DNA of 64,000 nucleotides from Setoptus koraiensis. Lineage: Eukaryota; Arthropoda. Below, in pieces: positions 31,881 to 42,341 of the stretch (positions within the stretch are counted from its first letter, which is position 1; every line of letters begins with the position of its first letter). The position numbers and the translations under genes are program-made. The stretch spans positions 9,610,001 through 9,674,000 of the forward strand of contig CM106586.1 in the NCBI GenBank assembly GCA_048013815.1, given 5' to 3'. The notes beneath the pieces were generated by a model. It did not search any database. It saw nothing but the letters and a program-made list of their open reading frames with translations, and had not been told where the DNA came from.

Positions 31881-33266
31881 TTAAATCTTGTTAACTAGAT
31901 CTCTGAATAGTTTGATGGCCTTGTATTTGTTTTCGGGCTGCTGCATTCGTTCGCTAATCGCCTTGATTCGGCCTGAAATTTCTTTATCGGCGAGAGTCTT
32001 CTCTACTGTGTCCAATAGTTCTTGTTCGTCGCAACTGAATGGATTTATTTTATATCCCAGCCCCTTTTCAACAATTCTTTGTGCATTATCGTACTGGTCT
32101 GAGAAGATGGGACACACCAAAATGCCAGGTACACCATAGTAGAGAGTTTCAGTGATGGTGTTATTGCCACCATGAGTTATTATAAGATCCACCTGTTGAA
32201 GTATTTGCAATTGATTGACAAATTTTTCACCCCACATATTATCTGGCAGATCGTATTTGTGGTGATTTGGTCCTTTGCTCACGATGAATCTATGCGGTGA
32301 CTTGGCCAGTATCTTCACTAATCTCTTCATGAGCTCAACATCTCCAGTAGCCAACGAACCCATAGACAGAAATATCAATTTACCAGGTTTGTCTCGCAGA
32401 TTTTCCGGCACTTCAAATGCATCCTTCAATTGACACAATTTTTCTCTTTCCTCCTCCTCTTCGGCCGCGGTCTTAATTTTACGATTGCACCTTAAAATCG
32501 AATCACATTGAGTCCAGCCTTCCGGTTGCTCAACATGATCATAGTCCAACTCTTTGGGGTACATGTAAATGTTCAAATATGGTGATTTGTATATAAAATT
32601 TATCGGATCTTCGGGTAGGTCCGGCAACGAATGTTGCTTGGTGACATAATCGTTATACGTTTTGTGCAATGCTAGGTTGACCTCTCTGACTTTTTTGTTC
32701 CATTCGACGTACGTGGCATTCTCATACCAGTCCATGGTGGGTAGACCCAATGTTGCTGGCGGCAATTTATCGGAGCTTTTGTGCAAAGCAAGCGGAGTGG
32801 CCGAATAAACTCTCGCCCAGGGTTTGTTGTATTTAATGAGGGCAGGCGTGATGAAATAGTGATCTATTACAATGAGATCCGGTTTTATAAGATCCAATTT
32901 AACTGCAATGCGATCGTTGTTTTTCATTATATCTTTGGACATCATCGACAGGCCCACTTCTGTGGTGGTGATGAAATTGTCCAAAACATTTGATCGCCAC
33001 AATTTGCCCATTGCATTAACAACACCGTCCCATTTAGCCTCGCTACCGGGACTTTTGGTGGGATCAGATTGAATAAGCTCATCGGTTGTACAATCGTAGA
33101 CCTCGTGGCCCAATTGTGTTAATCCGCCATCCATCGGATCTATGAATAGAAAGACGGTTCGATGACCGAGATTCTTTAAGCATTCTGCTACACTGACGAG
33201 GGAGTTGACGTGCCCAACGCAGTCGAGGGGCACAAAAAGGATTGTCTTTTTGTTCGTATCGTCCAT
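31881..33266 (-). CDS. UDP-glycosyltransferase, bacterial-type (GT1)
   Basis: Intronless, 461 residues. It would transfer a sugar, usually glucose, from a UDP-sugar to small lipophilic acceptors, which in mites is linked to detoxification. The N-terminal acceptor half begins KKTILFVPLDCVGHVNS, with the catalytic His at residue 19. The C-terminal donor half holds FLSMGSLA and the signature ITHGGNNTITETLYYGVPG (HGG at residues 365-367) followed by PIFSDQYDNAQRI. There is no signal peptide and no C-terminal membrane segment, unlike ordinary animal UGTs of the ER. It resembles the soluble macrolide-glycosyltransferase-like UGTs of acariform mites, which are thought to come from an old bacterial transfer. 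The ATG fits the family N-terminus. Confidence 0.95.
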   Translation of the reverse strand: MDDTNKKTILFVPLDCVGHVNSLVSVAECLKNLGHRTVFLFIDPMDGGLTQLGHEVYDCTTDELIQSDPTKSPGSEAKWDGVVNAMGKLWRSNVLDNFITTTEVGLSMMSKDIMKNNDRIAVKLDLIKPDLIVIDHYFITPALIKYNKPWARVYSATPLALHKSSDKLPPATLGLPTMDWYENATYVEWNKKVREVNLALHKTYNDYVTKQHSLPDLPEDPINFIYKSPYLNIYMYPKELDYDHVEQPEGWTQCDSILRCNRKIKTAAEEEEEREKLCQLKDAFEVPENLRDKPGKLIFLSMGSLATGDVELMKRLVKILAKSPHRFIVSKGPNHHKYDLPDNMWGEKFVNQLQILQQVDLIITHGGNNTITETLYYGVPGILVCPIFSDQYDNAQRIVEKGLGYKINPFSCDEQELLDTVEKTLADKEISGRIKAISERMQQPENKYKAIKLFRDLVNKI

Positions 33267-35261
33267 GATTACTGGAGCTCGAATTATTTCACTTTCACAG
33301 TTGTTTGTTGGATGATTATTTTGCTCGATGCTGAGTTGATTTTCGCTGGCAACAGAGAGATAATTCGAATAGTTGGGGCTTCTTTTGCTGAAACTGAACG
33401 TACTAATTCCGATTGATTAGCTTTAAGAGATGCTGCTGTGTTTGTTTTGCAAAACCAATAATAGATAGCAACAAAAACGAGCGTTGTACTAGAAGTTCTT
33501 ATCGGCTCACGAGTTTCGTTCAAATGAGAAAGCTCTATCGGCAAAATGTGTTTGCTCATCGATGAATACAGACGTAGAAAGATAATAGAATTCAATCAGA
33601 CAGCTCATTATCATTATCTAACAGAACTCAATTCAAGTTCAGGCGGCTGGTCTTAGCAACTAGACAGCTAAACAGTACTTTGTATGTTGATCACGTCAGC
33701 TTTCAGAGAGTGTGTATACTGTTTATGTGTTGCGAACGAGTAACAAAACTAAACCCCAATCAAGTAACCTTGTACTAAATTCAACAGCAACACCATTTGT
33801 TGCTGCTTGCCTGGCACATTCAATCAAGCGGTTTTTCCACTTGTTGTTGATAGCAAGATTTGTTGTTAGTGATAGAACAAGCCATCTCTTGTAACCAGTG
33901 GGAAGATGTGTATCATTGTGTTGGCCTCGACACTCACTCAATAATGTTACTGGCTGTCAATTGTTATTCACTGTTTCAACGTGAATATCTCCAAGCTTTG
34001 TAGATATTTTCATCTAGCCAGTAGTTAGTCAGAGATAGACACAGACACTGGCCTAAAGGCAGATCTAGAAAGCAGAGAATGGAGCCACAAGTGCAACAGA
34101 AAGCATACAAGCAGTATTATAATTGCTACATGTTCGTTCATTATGCAAGAATACATTAATAAATCAGTGATTGCCAAGTCCGATCGTATTCTGACATATT
34201 TTCGTCATTATTGTATCATTTATGCAGCGTGTCAATTATAAATAAAGATATAACACCCTGCTAATGTTCAGCTATGGTAGCGCTCTCATCTATGGGCAAG
34301 TGAATATCAGTTAGATTCCCTTGAATAACTTGATACCCTGACTGCCGACATCCAACATGGACATGACACATAAATTTCCAATGTACTTTGTTGTCGTCGC
34401 AATAATTAATGTGAATCTTTCAACGTTTGCCAGATGGGTGCTATGAGTGATCCGTTACTTCTTATGTTCCTTTGATCAGGAAAAGACTGTGGAGATGTTT
34501 CGAATGAGGAAAGTCAGTTTTTCTCTGTCTAGGTTGGCACACTGTAATCTCGGCTCGAGAAAAGCTAAAAATCAATTTTTAGTGGGTTACAGAAAAAAAG
34601 TTGCCATGCAGTGACTTGTTCAGGTGAATCCTTGATGCATACTATCCTCTCTGAAGGTCTCTCAACATCAGATCCTGCGCTGACTGAATTGCATTCCTCA
34701 TCAACTATATAAAAAGTAGGAAATGCCCACCGGTTAGTTGTCGGCGAGTAACCTTGGATAGATGAAAATGTAATTGTGAACAATGTTTTCTAAGATCGGC
34801 CCACCTTTTAAATTAATATAACGTGCAACGAAACGGGAAATACCCGCGAGAAAGGTCGAACGAGCTTCAATTAGTTGACCTGTTTATCAGGCATTCAAAT
34901 TAGATTCAAATTGTCATTTAATTAAATGACTAGCGAGATTTCTTTGACATTCGACAGGCAGGAATAATAACTAAAATGATGAATTCGTCGCCAAATTGGT
35001 CAATTTTTTGCTTCTATCTTTTAATGCTGGAAAAAAGACAGTTGAAAACCGACCAACAAGACAATTTGAAGAAAATTTTATGTTGTTGAAATGACATATG
35101 CACTGATAAAAAACTTGAACATTATTAATTAGTGACTGTATAAAAAACTAGCTAACAATAATACTATACAAGAATATGATATGAGAATAATCAATGTAAT
35201 GAACAAAAAAACCTTTGCTTATTCAGCGCATCGTGTATGTACAAATCTGTGTAAAAAAGTG
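33267..35261. other. Gene-free AT-rich spacer upstream of UGT
   Basis: Holds the presumed UGT promoter. Open frames of about 60-100 codons on both strands show no domain or signal and overlap each other. Nothing else recognised. Confidence 0.5.
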
Positions 35262-35327
35262 AAATGAGATTATTTACATGGGATTTCTATTGAGGGCTAT
35301 GAAATCTATTTGAAATTATTCAATGAA

Positions 35328-38300
35328 TTAAGCCGATGACTTCTTTTGAGCAACTGTTGCGTTAACTGTTTTCACGCTTAGTCTTTGTCCGTATCGTCTA
35401 TCTAGCTTGTTATTTGATGAAGACGATGAATTGGACCTAGATGAAGTTTGTTCCTGGTTACTTTGGCCGGATGACGATTCAACAAAACCTGCGCTGTTTT
35501 GCTCGTTTGCTTTTGACAATAATTTAGGTGAGCTAGAATCATTTAGATCAGCCGTGGCGGCTAGACCTTTGGCGGTAAGATAATGTACATCAGTTGGTGT
35601 GTAGCTAACTGAACCTTGATTATTTCCGGCTGAGTAAACTGATTCGGCACCACCATTGGTAACGAAACTACCACCGCTGTAGATATGTTCAGATTGAGAG
35701 ATCTGTTGTTGTGATCGATCGTTTGAGTTGACGGATAATAACCTCGTAGGAGTATATCTGTGAACAGCTGATTGTCTTTGTTGTTGGTCAGTGTTAGTTG
35801 CGGTTCCAGGTGTTGTTGCGGATGTTCGTGTAGAATCGAAGACGACACTGAGAGGTCGTGTGTCGTCACTTTTTGTAGAGATCACCGTTTGTTGCTGGTC
35901 CTCAGCTTGATTGGCAAGTCTACGAGATTTAGCCCCACCAAAATCGTTATCTTCCTCTGGCCTCTGTTTATCTGTTGCGGAACCTTTGTTGCTCTCAAAT
36001 TGTGTCGTCGATGAAGAACTTTCATTGTTCGGCCCCTCCGACTGTTTGGCATCCGTTTTGGTGGCACCTCCATTTAATTGTTGTTGTTGTTGTTGTTGCT
36101 GGTGAATTACGCCGTTGTCCAATTTAGCCTGTGCTCCGTCTTGATTGTTGACAGGAAGTTGCGCTATTGGCTCAGCAGGTGGTGTCAGGGACAAAAGCTG
36201 TTGCTGATCTTGGCCAACGACATTTGAGTTTGCCGAGAATCTAGCCGAGTTCTGTTGCTGCTGTTGTACATTGCTGGCTGACACTTGGTTTGGTTGCTGT
36301 TGACCAGATCTGTTTTCAATCTGATCTCCAACTGTGTTGCTATTAGGGGTCGAAGAGGATGAGACAACACCCTCGTCGGATAATATAGCACCAACTTGTG
36401 GATTAGAAGCTATAGTTGGATTCAATGAGACTGAGGGCTCGGTTGACTGGACAGTAGTTATGTGATCTGGCTTATGATAGCTTGATTGCTGATGATGGAT
36501 CACATTTGTATTAGAGGACCATGTTGATGGGATTGAAGTTACATAATATAAAGGTTGTGATGCCGGCAACGACGGTGGCACAACAATCATCTGTGGTAGA
36601 GGCTGAATAGTTGACACTGTTGTGTTGGATTGTGATTCAGAATGATGAAACATTTCGGGTCTCAATGATGCACTATATTCCTGTTGTTTGTTTTCGTATG
36701 GTGCAGTCTTGGCTTCCTCTTGATATTGCTGTTGCACTTGAGGTTGGTCTTGATGGTGTCGCTGATCATCACTGTTGTCATTGGAATTGCCTGCAAGAAA
36801 CGAATTTAGAGCATCCCAGCCCTTTGATTGTTTTTGCTGCTGTCCAGATGAAGCAAATGAAACTTGTCGGTTGCTTGAGGACTGTGATTGCTGTGAATCA
36901 GAGTCAGAGTCTCCGTGCTGTTGCTCTCGATTGTTTTCTTGGCGAATGTTTGCGTCAAATTCAGATTTTCTCGTTTGATCTTGTTCATTTGTCACTTCTT
37001 GCTGCTGATTGTTTGCATCTTGGCCTTGTTGTTCCGAAGATTGCCTGCTAAACGAAGGCTGCTCTCCGGTGTTTGGTAACTTTGTTCTTTGATGCGATTG
37101 ATCTGAAATACCGAAATGATCCTCAGATTGACCACTCAACGATTCGATTTGCTGCGATTGATTTGAACTGCAATCAACATTATACCACCAATCACAAGTC
37201 AAAGTCTTTTGATTAAACTGGGTCTGATTTCCGCATTTAAATTGTTGCTGGCCAGTGGGTCCACATTGGTAGTAAACTTTACATTTTTGGCTCTCATCAG
37301 CATATAGACCAGGCGAACGATTGGCACAGAAGAATGGAGATGGAGGCGCTTGTACCTGAGAGTCCATGGCCTCAACGAATTGCTGACGCTGTTGTTGTGT
37401 TGCTCTCTGGATGTCTCTATTGAGGCCGTGATTTATTGAGCCGGGTCTATTTATGTCCAGTTGTTGCTGTTGGTTAGCGGTTTGATCATCGTCGTCATCA
37501 TTGCCTTGAGCGCTTTTATTTTCGTTATTATTTCTAGTGTTTGTGTTAAATTGATTGAAATTGGGTTCGGAATTTTGTTGGCTCACTTGACCGTCATTAT
37601 GAAATGAGTCTGACTCTTGTTGTTGAGCTTGGACATCGGAAGTCGCTTGCTTCAGAGGTTGCTGCTGATCGTTCGATTGCTGTCCATTTATATCCTCAAC
37701 GCTATGACCAGCAGGTTCTGTTATTGGTGTAGATTGTTCAAAAGCCTGCTGTTGTTGCTGAAACTGCTGCAAGTTGTTAGCTAATTGGGGACCTGTTGAG
37801 GGTCTGGGTGATGCACCATTCCAAAGGTCTGCTAGGTTCGCCACTGGTGGGCCAATCGTTGCATCGTAACCATTAGATACTGTTTCAGGTAATTGTTGTA
37901 TGGTTGTTGGCAACGATTGAGCAGTAGTAGTTGTGCTAGTTGTTGTAGTTGGAATTGTGGTTGAGGGAACCGCAGCGTGCTTCTGTTGTTGAACATCCAA
38001 TTCGTTATGATGTATAGCAAACAAAAATTGTTGTTGCTGTGGAACATTTTGGTGACTACTTGTTGCAGACTCTTGTTGTGCCACTGGATGCCTCACAAAG
38101 TTTGCTTGTTGTTGTTGATGCTTCGGAGACTGCAAATATAAATGGTTTGCTGTCAAGAAGGGCACTGTTGGTTGCTTCCATTCAACAAGAGTCTGAGGCA
38201 ACATTTGCTGATGGTATTCATTGCTCAAAATAGTTTTCATAAATGACTGCTGTTGGTCAAAAGTGTGTTGTGCTTGCTGATCATTTAATCTGTTGTAATT

Positions 38301-41300
38301 GTATGGTCCTATTGAATCACGTGGCGCTTGTTGCTGCTGTCTGCTATGGTAAATTGTAGACAATAAAGATGGCGAAAATGCCGGATATTGTCTCAATGAA
38401 TTATCTTGGCTAGTTCGAAAATGGTTGATATGTTGATTGGGTTTTCCATGCTGACCCCCATTGAATATGCTTTCCACCTGATTAGCCTGATTTTGGCTTA
38501 TGAAACCGTTTTGATCGGGTTTTTGATGGTGATGAATAGTGTACGGTATAGTGTAGACCTCGGTTTCCAACAATGGTTGCTGTTTGGTATCTTTGATTTG
38601 TTGCTCATTAACGACAGTGTATTGTTGTTGAATATTGGTATCGATCGCGTCATTTTGTGCAGTGTTTCCAGCTTCCGGTAGAATCGAATTGGATGCAGCG
38701 GTTGTAGGTATGATAGCCTGCTGTTGTTCGTAGTCCGGACTATTTGGCAAATGCAATTGCTGCTGTTGCTGTTGCTGTCTCAATAACTTATACTCCTCTG
38801 CTTTCTTGCCACCAGTCAATGGAGATGGGTGTCTCACTTTACCATTGCCACCTTTAGTTCCGTCACCTTGATGATCATTCGAGAGTGGTCTGTTTATCTG
38901 ATTAGCTCCGTCGTTTCCGGCCTGATCTTGATCGTTAAGTTGCTGCTGTTGATTCGTAAACAATGGCTCATTGAATACCTTCCCTTTGACTGGACCACTC
39001 AAAGAGTCGTCTGTTTGTTGTCGCAATTTATTCTGTTGCTGCTCAACGCCTATGGTGGCCTCAACTTGTTTCACGAAAGTAAAGTTATTGTGTGATTGTG
39101 GGACATTTTCATTTTGGTCATTTTGATAATTTTGACCATCTTCCTCTTTTTGGTTCTCCTCCTGACTAATAGGCTGCGAATCCTGCAAATGATAAGTAAC
39201 ATGCTCGGGTTCGTTGATCAATGCTGCTTGCTTTGTATCATTTGCTGAATTGACGTCGCCAATAGTATTGCTTTGGGTGAGATATCCATCTTTTTCAAAG
39301 CCATTTTGTGAGCTAGTCTGGGCTTGTTCGTAGTTGCCGGCAGTGGATCCATTGATCAATTTGGGTGGATCAATCTGGTAGAGTCCCGATTTAAACTTTG
39401 ACGACTGCTGATCGTTCCCGGCTGCATTGTGGTTGATTACGATAGTCGAATAGTAGCCATTTGCGTCAGTAAGCTGCTGTTGTTGCTGCTGTTGATGGGG
39501 TTGTTTTTGTTGTTGGGTATGATGTAACAAAGGAACCGTGTACTGAGTGAAAAAGGTTGTCTGCTGTGGTTGGCCCATATGATTCATTGGGACCGCATAT
39601 CGTGAATTGCCCGTCTGTTCCATCTGACTATTAATGGTCGATGCTTGTTGTTGTTGTTGGTGGTGGTGCTGGTGTTGCTGCTGCTGTTGCTGTTGTTGGA
39701 TAAAAGCATTGATGCTATTGTCGGAGAGATCGGGCTGGTTGTCAGATTCGGCTTGAGTGCCGAAATCAATTAATGTACCAGTCGAGGCGTCATAGAAGGC
39801 GGGCGCACCATTAGCCATAGTTATATGCTGCGTTGGCTGCTGCTGATAATGACCGTGAAACATTTTTTGATTGTTGACAACATTATTGGGCTTGTTATTG
39901 TCAGCATCTGTCAAATAGTTTGGCACCTTGGGTTGATTGTGAACCACGAAGCTGTTATGCTGCTTCTCATTATGCGGCTGTTGGTCGTTGTTGTTTGCTT
40001 CGAGACGATAAGAAGAATCTACAAACTTGTGCTGTTGTTGTTGATGATGGTGATGGTGCGGTGAAGCCAATGGTTGTCTTTGTTGTCGTTGCGCTTGATT
40101 ATTATATTGACGATGCATGTTAACTAATGCTTCATTATTACCTTTTGGTTTGAGCATTTGTTGATGCTGAAATTGGTGGTGATGTGCCGAACCTTCAGCT
40201 CTAAGTTGTTGCTGGTAGAGCATGTGAACTGGGTTAGTGAGCTCAACAAAGGCTGCAGGGTTAGTTTCACGCATCATTTGGTGATGATGCTGATGATGTC
40301 GGTGATGGTCCAATTGATTGATTCTATCTGAGTTGTCGTTGTTGTTATTCTTGTTGTTAGTATACAATTTTTGGTCTTGTTGGTGATACAATTGTGGCTG
40401 AAGGTGCTGTTGTTGAGCTTGATGTGGCAGCTTGTTACCTTGTTGCTTAGTAGGAATGTTGCCATTATTATTCAAGTCAAGCATAAAATCCATATTCGAA
40501 GATTCATGCTGTGGTGGGTAAAATACGTGAGATAAGGCAGGTTGCTGTTGATAATTGTAAAAATGATTGTAATTGTTTGTGCTAGCTGTCAATAGTGTTT
40601 TGTCAGCACCCTTCTGGTCAACTATTGAATGTTGTGCTCGAGTTGGATAGTTTACGTTCAGCTGCGACATCGGAAACAAACGGTCAGCCGTTACATGTGG
40701 CCCTTTGTATGGGCCCAAGATGAATTTTTCTATCTTGGCGTCATCTAGGCCGGCCGCAATAGCGTTCATTCTGGCCACATTGGAAGCGGTGGCTGAAGTT
40801 TCCATGTTCTCATGGTGGTGCTGATGCTGCACTGGTGCCGGTATGGCGCTAACAGCGTCACCTGGATCTACTGAAACAATTTCCTTGTGAAAAACATTCA
40901 TATCTATTTGTTTGGCAGTGGCTTCCGATAGTGCTGGCTTACTTTTGTCTTGACCAACATCACCAGAAACGGGGGTTGACACTTCAGCTGGTGACTTGAT
41001 AGATGGTGTTGTCGCGTTTGGGATATTGTTTGCTGATTGTTCTATTTTGACATCCTTATTTACATTGCTATTCATAAGTTGCTGTTGACTGGTGGCAACA
41101 GACACCAACTCTGTCACATTGACACTCCTTGTTGGTTGCACTAATTGCTTAGCTTGCTTTGCTGGATTCGCGATTCGATGACCAGCTGACAAAATTGAAA
41201 TGTTTCTGTTAAGATTCTCCTCAGCAATACTGTTTTCTATGGCAGTCTTGAGGATTGTACCATTGATGAAAAGATCCGGAAATAGTTGTTTGTGTTGATA

Positions 41301-42341
41301 ATTGTTGGTTACATTTAATTCGAGCTTGCGCAATTCCTCATCAACAAGCATGCCAATATCTTCTATTGTCTTTGAGTCATCTTTTGAGTTGCCATTCCCT
41401 AATAATTGCTGTTTGCCGTTACCACCAATGGAGGGCTGCTGCTGTTGAATGACTTTTGGGTGATTATTGACAGATTGTAACTGCGATTGTTGTTGTAGTC
41501 GATTGCCATCTTGGTTGTTTAAGCTCGACAGAAACATTTGCGGTTGTTTCTGCTGTTGTGTTTGTGGGGAGCGAATTGTGTTGAGCTGTTGCGCAACCGG
41601 AACACTATTCATAGCAATCAAATGGTGAGGCACAGAATGAGCTTTGTTGGCATTGCTGTTAGAGGAACCATCGGGCCCATATGGGTAACGCGAGCCAACC
41701 GGCTTGATTGACAACTGTTGTTGTTGCTGCAACAATGCTGCCAGATCAACGTAATCGTCCATATCAATTCCTTGCTGACCATGAGGTAACTTTCTTATTT
41801 GGCCATCAGTATTGGCGGCTAGCGGTGAAAATGGTTGCGGTGACTTTCCGCCGAGACCGAGACTCTTCATTTTCTTGTGATAATGCAGTAACAATGGTAA
41901 GTTATACACAGGTAGCTGCAAAGGAGTGCCTGATGTCGAACCTGTAGAGGTTTGAGTGGGTGAGTTAGAGCTCGCCGTCAGTCTGCCAAAGAGAGATTTT
42001 GGCAAAGAATTGAATAGGAGCGCATGGTGACGGGAAGGTAACAATGATTGAAATGGCTTCGCAATAAAACGTCCACTTCCAGCTTGTTGAGTCAACGGAG
42101 TCTGAAAAAGTTGACTTGCATGAGCCTGCTGCTGATTCACCCCGACCACAGCCGCCGATGATGTAGATGGAGCCAATTGAGATTGTTGTTGTTGATTCTT
42201 AATCGATGATGACGGTGAGCCGACGCCAAAAGCGGCCGATAATAGATTCGGTATCTTCAAACTATCTGTGGTTTTCATGGTTGACATCAAGCCAACCAGG
42301 CATAATGAAATTGTCCATAGTTGCCAACCTGTTACAATCAT
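35328..42341 (-). CDS. Giant Gln-rich secreted protein with one chitin-binding domain (CPAP1-like)
   Basis: A single 7-kb open exon, 2337 residues. The N-terminus (MIVTGWQLWTISLCLVGLMS) is a signal peptide. Most of the chain is Gln/Asn/His/Ser-rich low complexity with many poly-Gln runs. At residues 1672-1724 there is one peritrophin-A type (CBM14) domain with six Cys: FFCANRSPGLYADE, QKCKVYYQCG, FKCGNQTQFN, LTCDWWYN and VDCSS. One such domain in a secreted arthropod protein fits the CPAP1 cuticle-protein group, which binds chitin in cuticle or tracheal lining. The chain ends RRYGQRLSVKT...KKSSA. The sequence just after the ATG reads TTGTAACAG/GTTGG, a possible splice acceptor, so the true start may lie on an upstream exon. 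A degraded copy of the 3' end sits at 31427-31650. Confidence 0.9.
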   Translation of the reverse strand: MIVTGWQLWTISLCLVGLMSTMKTTDSLKIPNLLSAAFGVGSPSSSIKNQQQQSQLAPSTSSAAVVGVNQQQAHASQLFQTPLTQQAGSGRFIAKPFQSLLPSRHHALLFNSLPKSLFGRLTASSNSPTQTSTGSTSGTPLQLPVYNLPLLLHYHKKMKSLGLGGKSPQPFSPLAANTDGQIRKLPHGQQGIDMDDYVDLAALLQQQQQLSIKPVGSRYPYGPDGSSNSNANKAHSVPHHLIAMNSVPVAQQLNTIRSPQTQQQKQPQMFLSSLNNQDGNRLQQQSQLQSVNNHPKVIQQQQPSIGGNGKQQLLGNGNSKDDSKTIEDIGMLVDEELRKLELNVTNNYQHKQLFPDLFINGTILKTAIENSIAEENLNRNISILSAGHRIANPAKQAKQLVQPTRSVNVTELVSVATSQQQLMNSNVNKDVKIEQSANNIPNATTPSIKSPAEVSTPVSGDVGQDKSKPALSEATAKQIDMNVFHKEIVSVDPGDAVSAIPAPVQHQHHHENMETSATASNVARMNAIAAGLDDAKIEKFILGPYKGPHVTADRLFPMSQLNVNYPTRAQHSIVDQKGADKTLLTASTNNYNHFYNYQQQPALSHVFYPPQHESSNMDFMLDLNNNGNIPTKQQGNKLPHQAQQQHLQPQLYHQQDQKLYTNNKNNNNDNSDRINQLDHHRHHQHHHQMMRETNPAAFVELTNPVHMLYQQQLRAEGSAHHHQFQHQQMLKPKGNNEALVNMHRQYNNQAQRQQRQPLASPHHHHHQQQQHKFVDSSYRLEANNNDQQPHNEKQHNSFVVHNQPKVPNYLTDADNNKPNNVVNNQKMFHGHYQQQPTQHITMANGAPAFYDASTGTLIDFGTQAESDNQPDLSDNSINAFIQQQQQQQQHQHHHQQQQQASTINSQMEQTGNSRYAVPMNHMGQPQQTTFFTQYTVPLLHHTQQQKQPHQQQQQQQLTDANGYYSTIVINHNAAGNDQQSSKFKSGLYQIDPPKLINGSTAGNYEQAQTSSQNGFEKDGYLTQSNTIGDVNSANDTKQAALINEPEHVTYHLQDSQPISQEENQKEEDGQNYQNDQNENVPQSHNNFTFVKQVEATIGVEQQQNKLRQQTDDSLSGPVKGKVFNEPLFTNQQQQLNDQDQAGNDGANQINRPLSNDHQGDGTKGGNGKVRHPSPLTGGKKAEEYKLLRQQQQQQQLHLPNSPDYEQQQAIIPTTAASNSILPEAGNTAQNDAIDTNIQQQYTVVNEQQIKDTKQQPLLETEVYTIPYTIHHHQKPDQNGFISQNQANQVESIFNGGQHGKPNQHINHFRTSQDNSLRQYPAFSPSLLSTIYHSRQQQQAPRDSIGPYNYNRLNDQQAQHTFDQQQSFMKTILSNEYHQQMLPQTLVEWKQPTVPFLTANHLYLQSPKHQQQQANFVRHPVAQQESATSSHQNVPQQQQFLFAIHHNELDVQQQKHAAVPSTTIPTTTTSTTTTAQSLPTTIQQLPETVSNGYDATIGPPVANLADLWNGASPRPSTGPQLANNLQQFQQQQQAFEQSTPITEPAGHSVEDINGQQSNDQQQPLKQATSDVQAQQQESDSFHNDGQVSQQNSEPNFNQFNTNTRNNNENKSAQGNDDDDDQTANQQQQLDINRPGSINHGLNRDIQRATQQQRQQFVEAMDSQVQAPPSPFFCANRSPGLYADESQKCKVYYQCGPTGQQQFKCGNQTQFNQKTLTCDWWYNVDCSSNQSQQIESLSGQSEDHFGISDQSHQRTKLPNTGEQPSFSRQSSEQQGQDANNQQQEVTNEQDQTRKSEFDANIRQENNREQQHGDSDSDSQQSQSSSNRQVSFASSGQQQKQSKGWDALNSFLAGNSNDNSDDQRHHQDQPQVQQQYQEEAKTAPYENKQQEYSASLRPEMFHHSESQSNTTVSTIQPLPQMIVVPPSLPASQPLYYVTSIPSTWSSNTNVIHHQQSSYHKPDHITTVQSTEPSVSLNPTIASNPQVGAILSDEGVVSSSSTPNSNTVGDQIENRSGQQQPNQVSASNVQQQQQNSARFSANSNVVGQDQQQLLSLTPPAEPIAQLPVNNQDGAQAKLDNGVIHQQQQQQQQLNGGATKTDAKQSEGPNNESSSSTTQFESNKGSATDKQRPEEDNDFGGAKSRRLANQAEDQQQTVISTKSDDTRPLSVVFDSTRTSATTPGTATNTDQQQRQSAVHRYTPTRLLSVNSNDRSQQQISQSEHIYSGGSFVTNGGAESVYSAGNNQGSVSYTPTDVHYLTAKGLAATADLNDSSSPKLLSKANEQNSAGFVESSSGQSNQEQTSSRSNSSSSSNNKLDRRYGQRLSVKTVNATVAQKKSSA

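Noticed and set aside
33284-33595. 103-codon minus-strand frame directly upstream of the UGT
   Set aside because: No recognisable domain; its C-terminal end lies 17 bp before the UGT start, so it is most likely 5' leader or promoter DNA.
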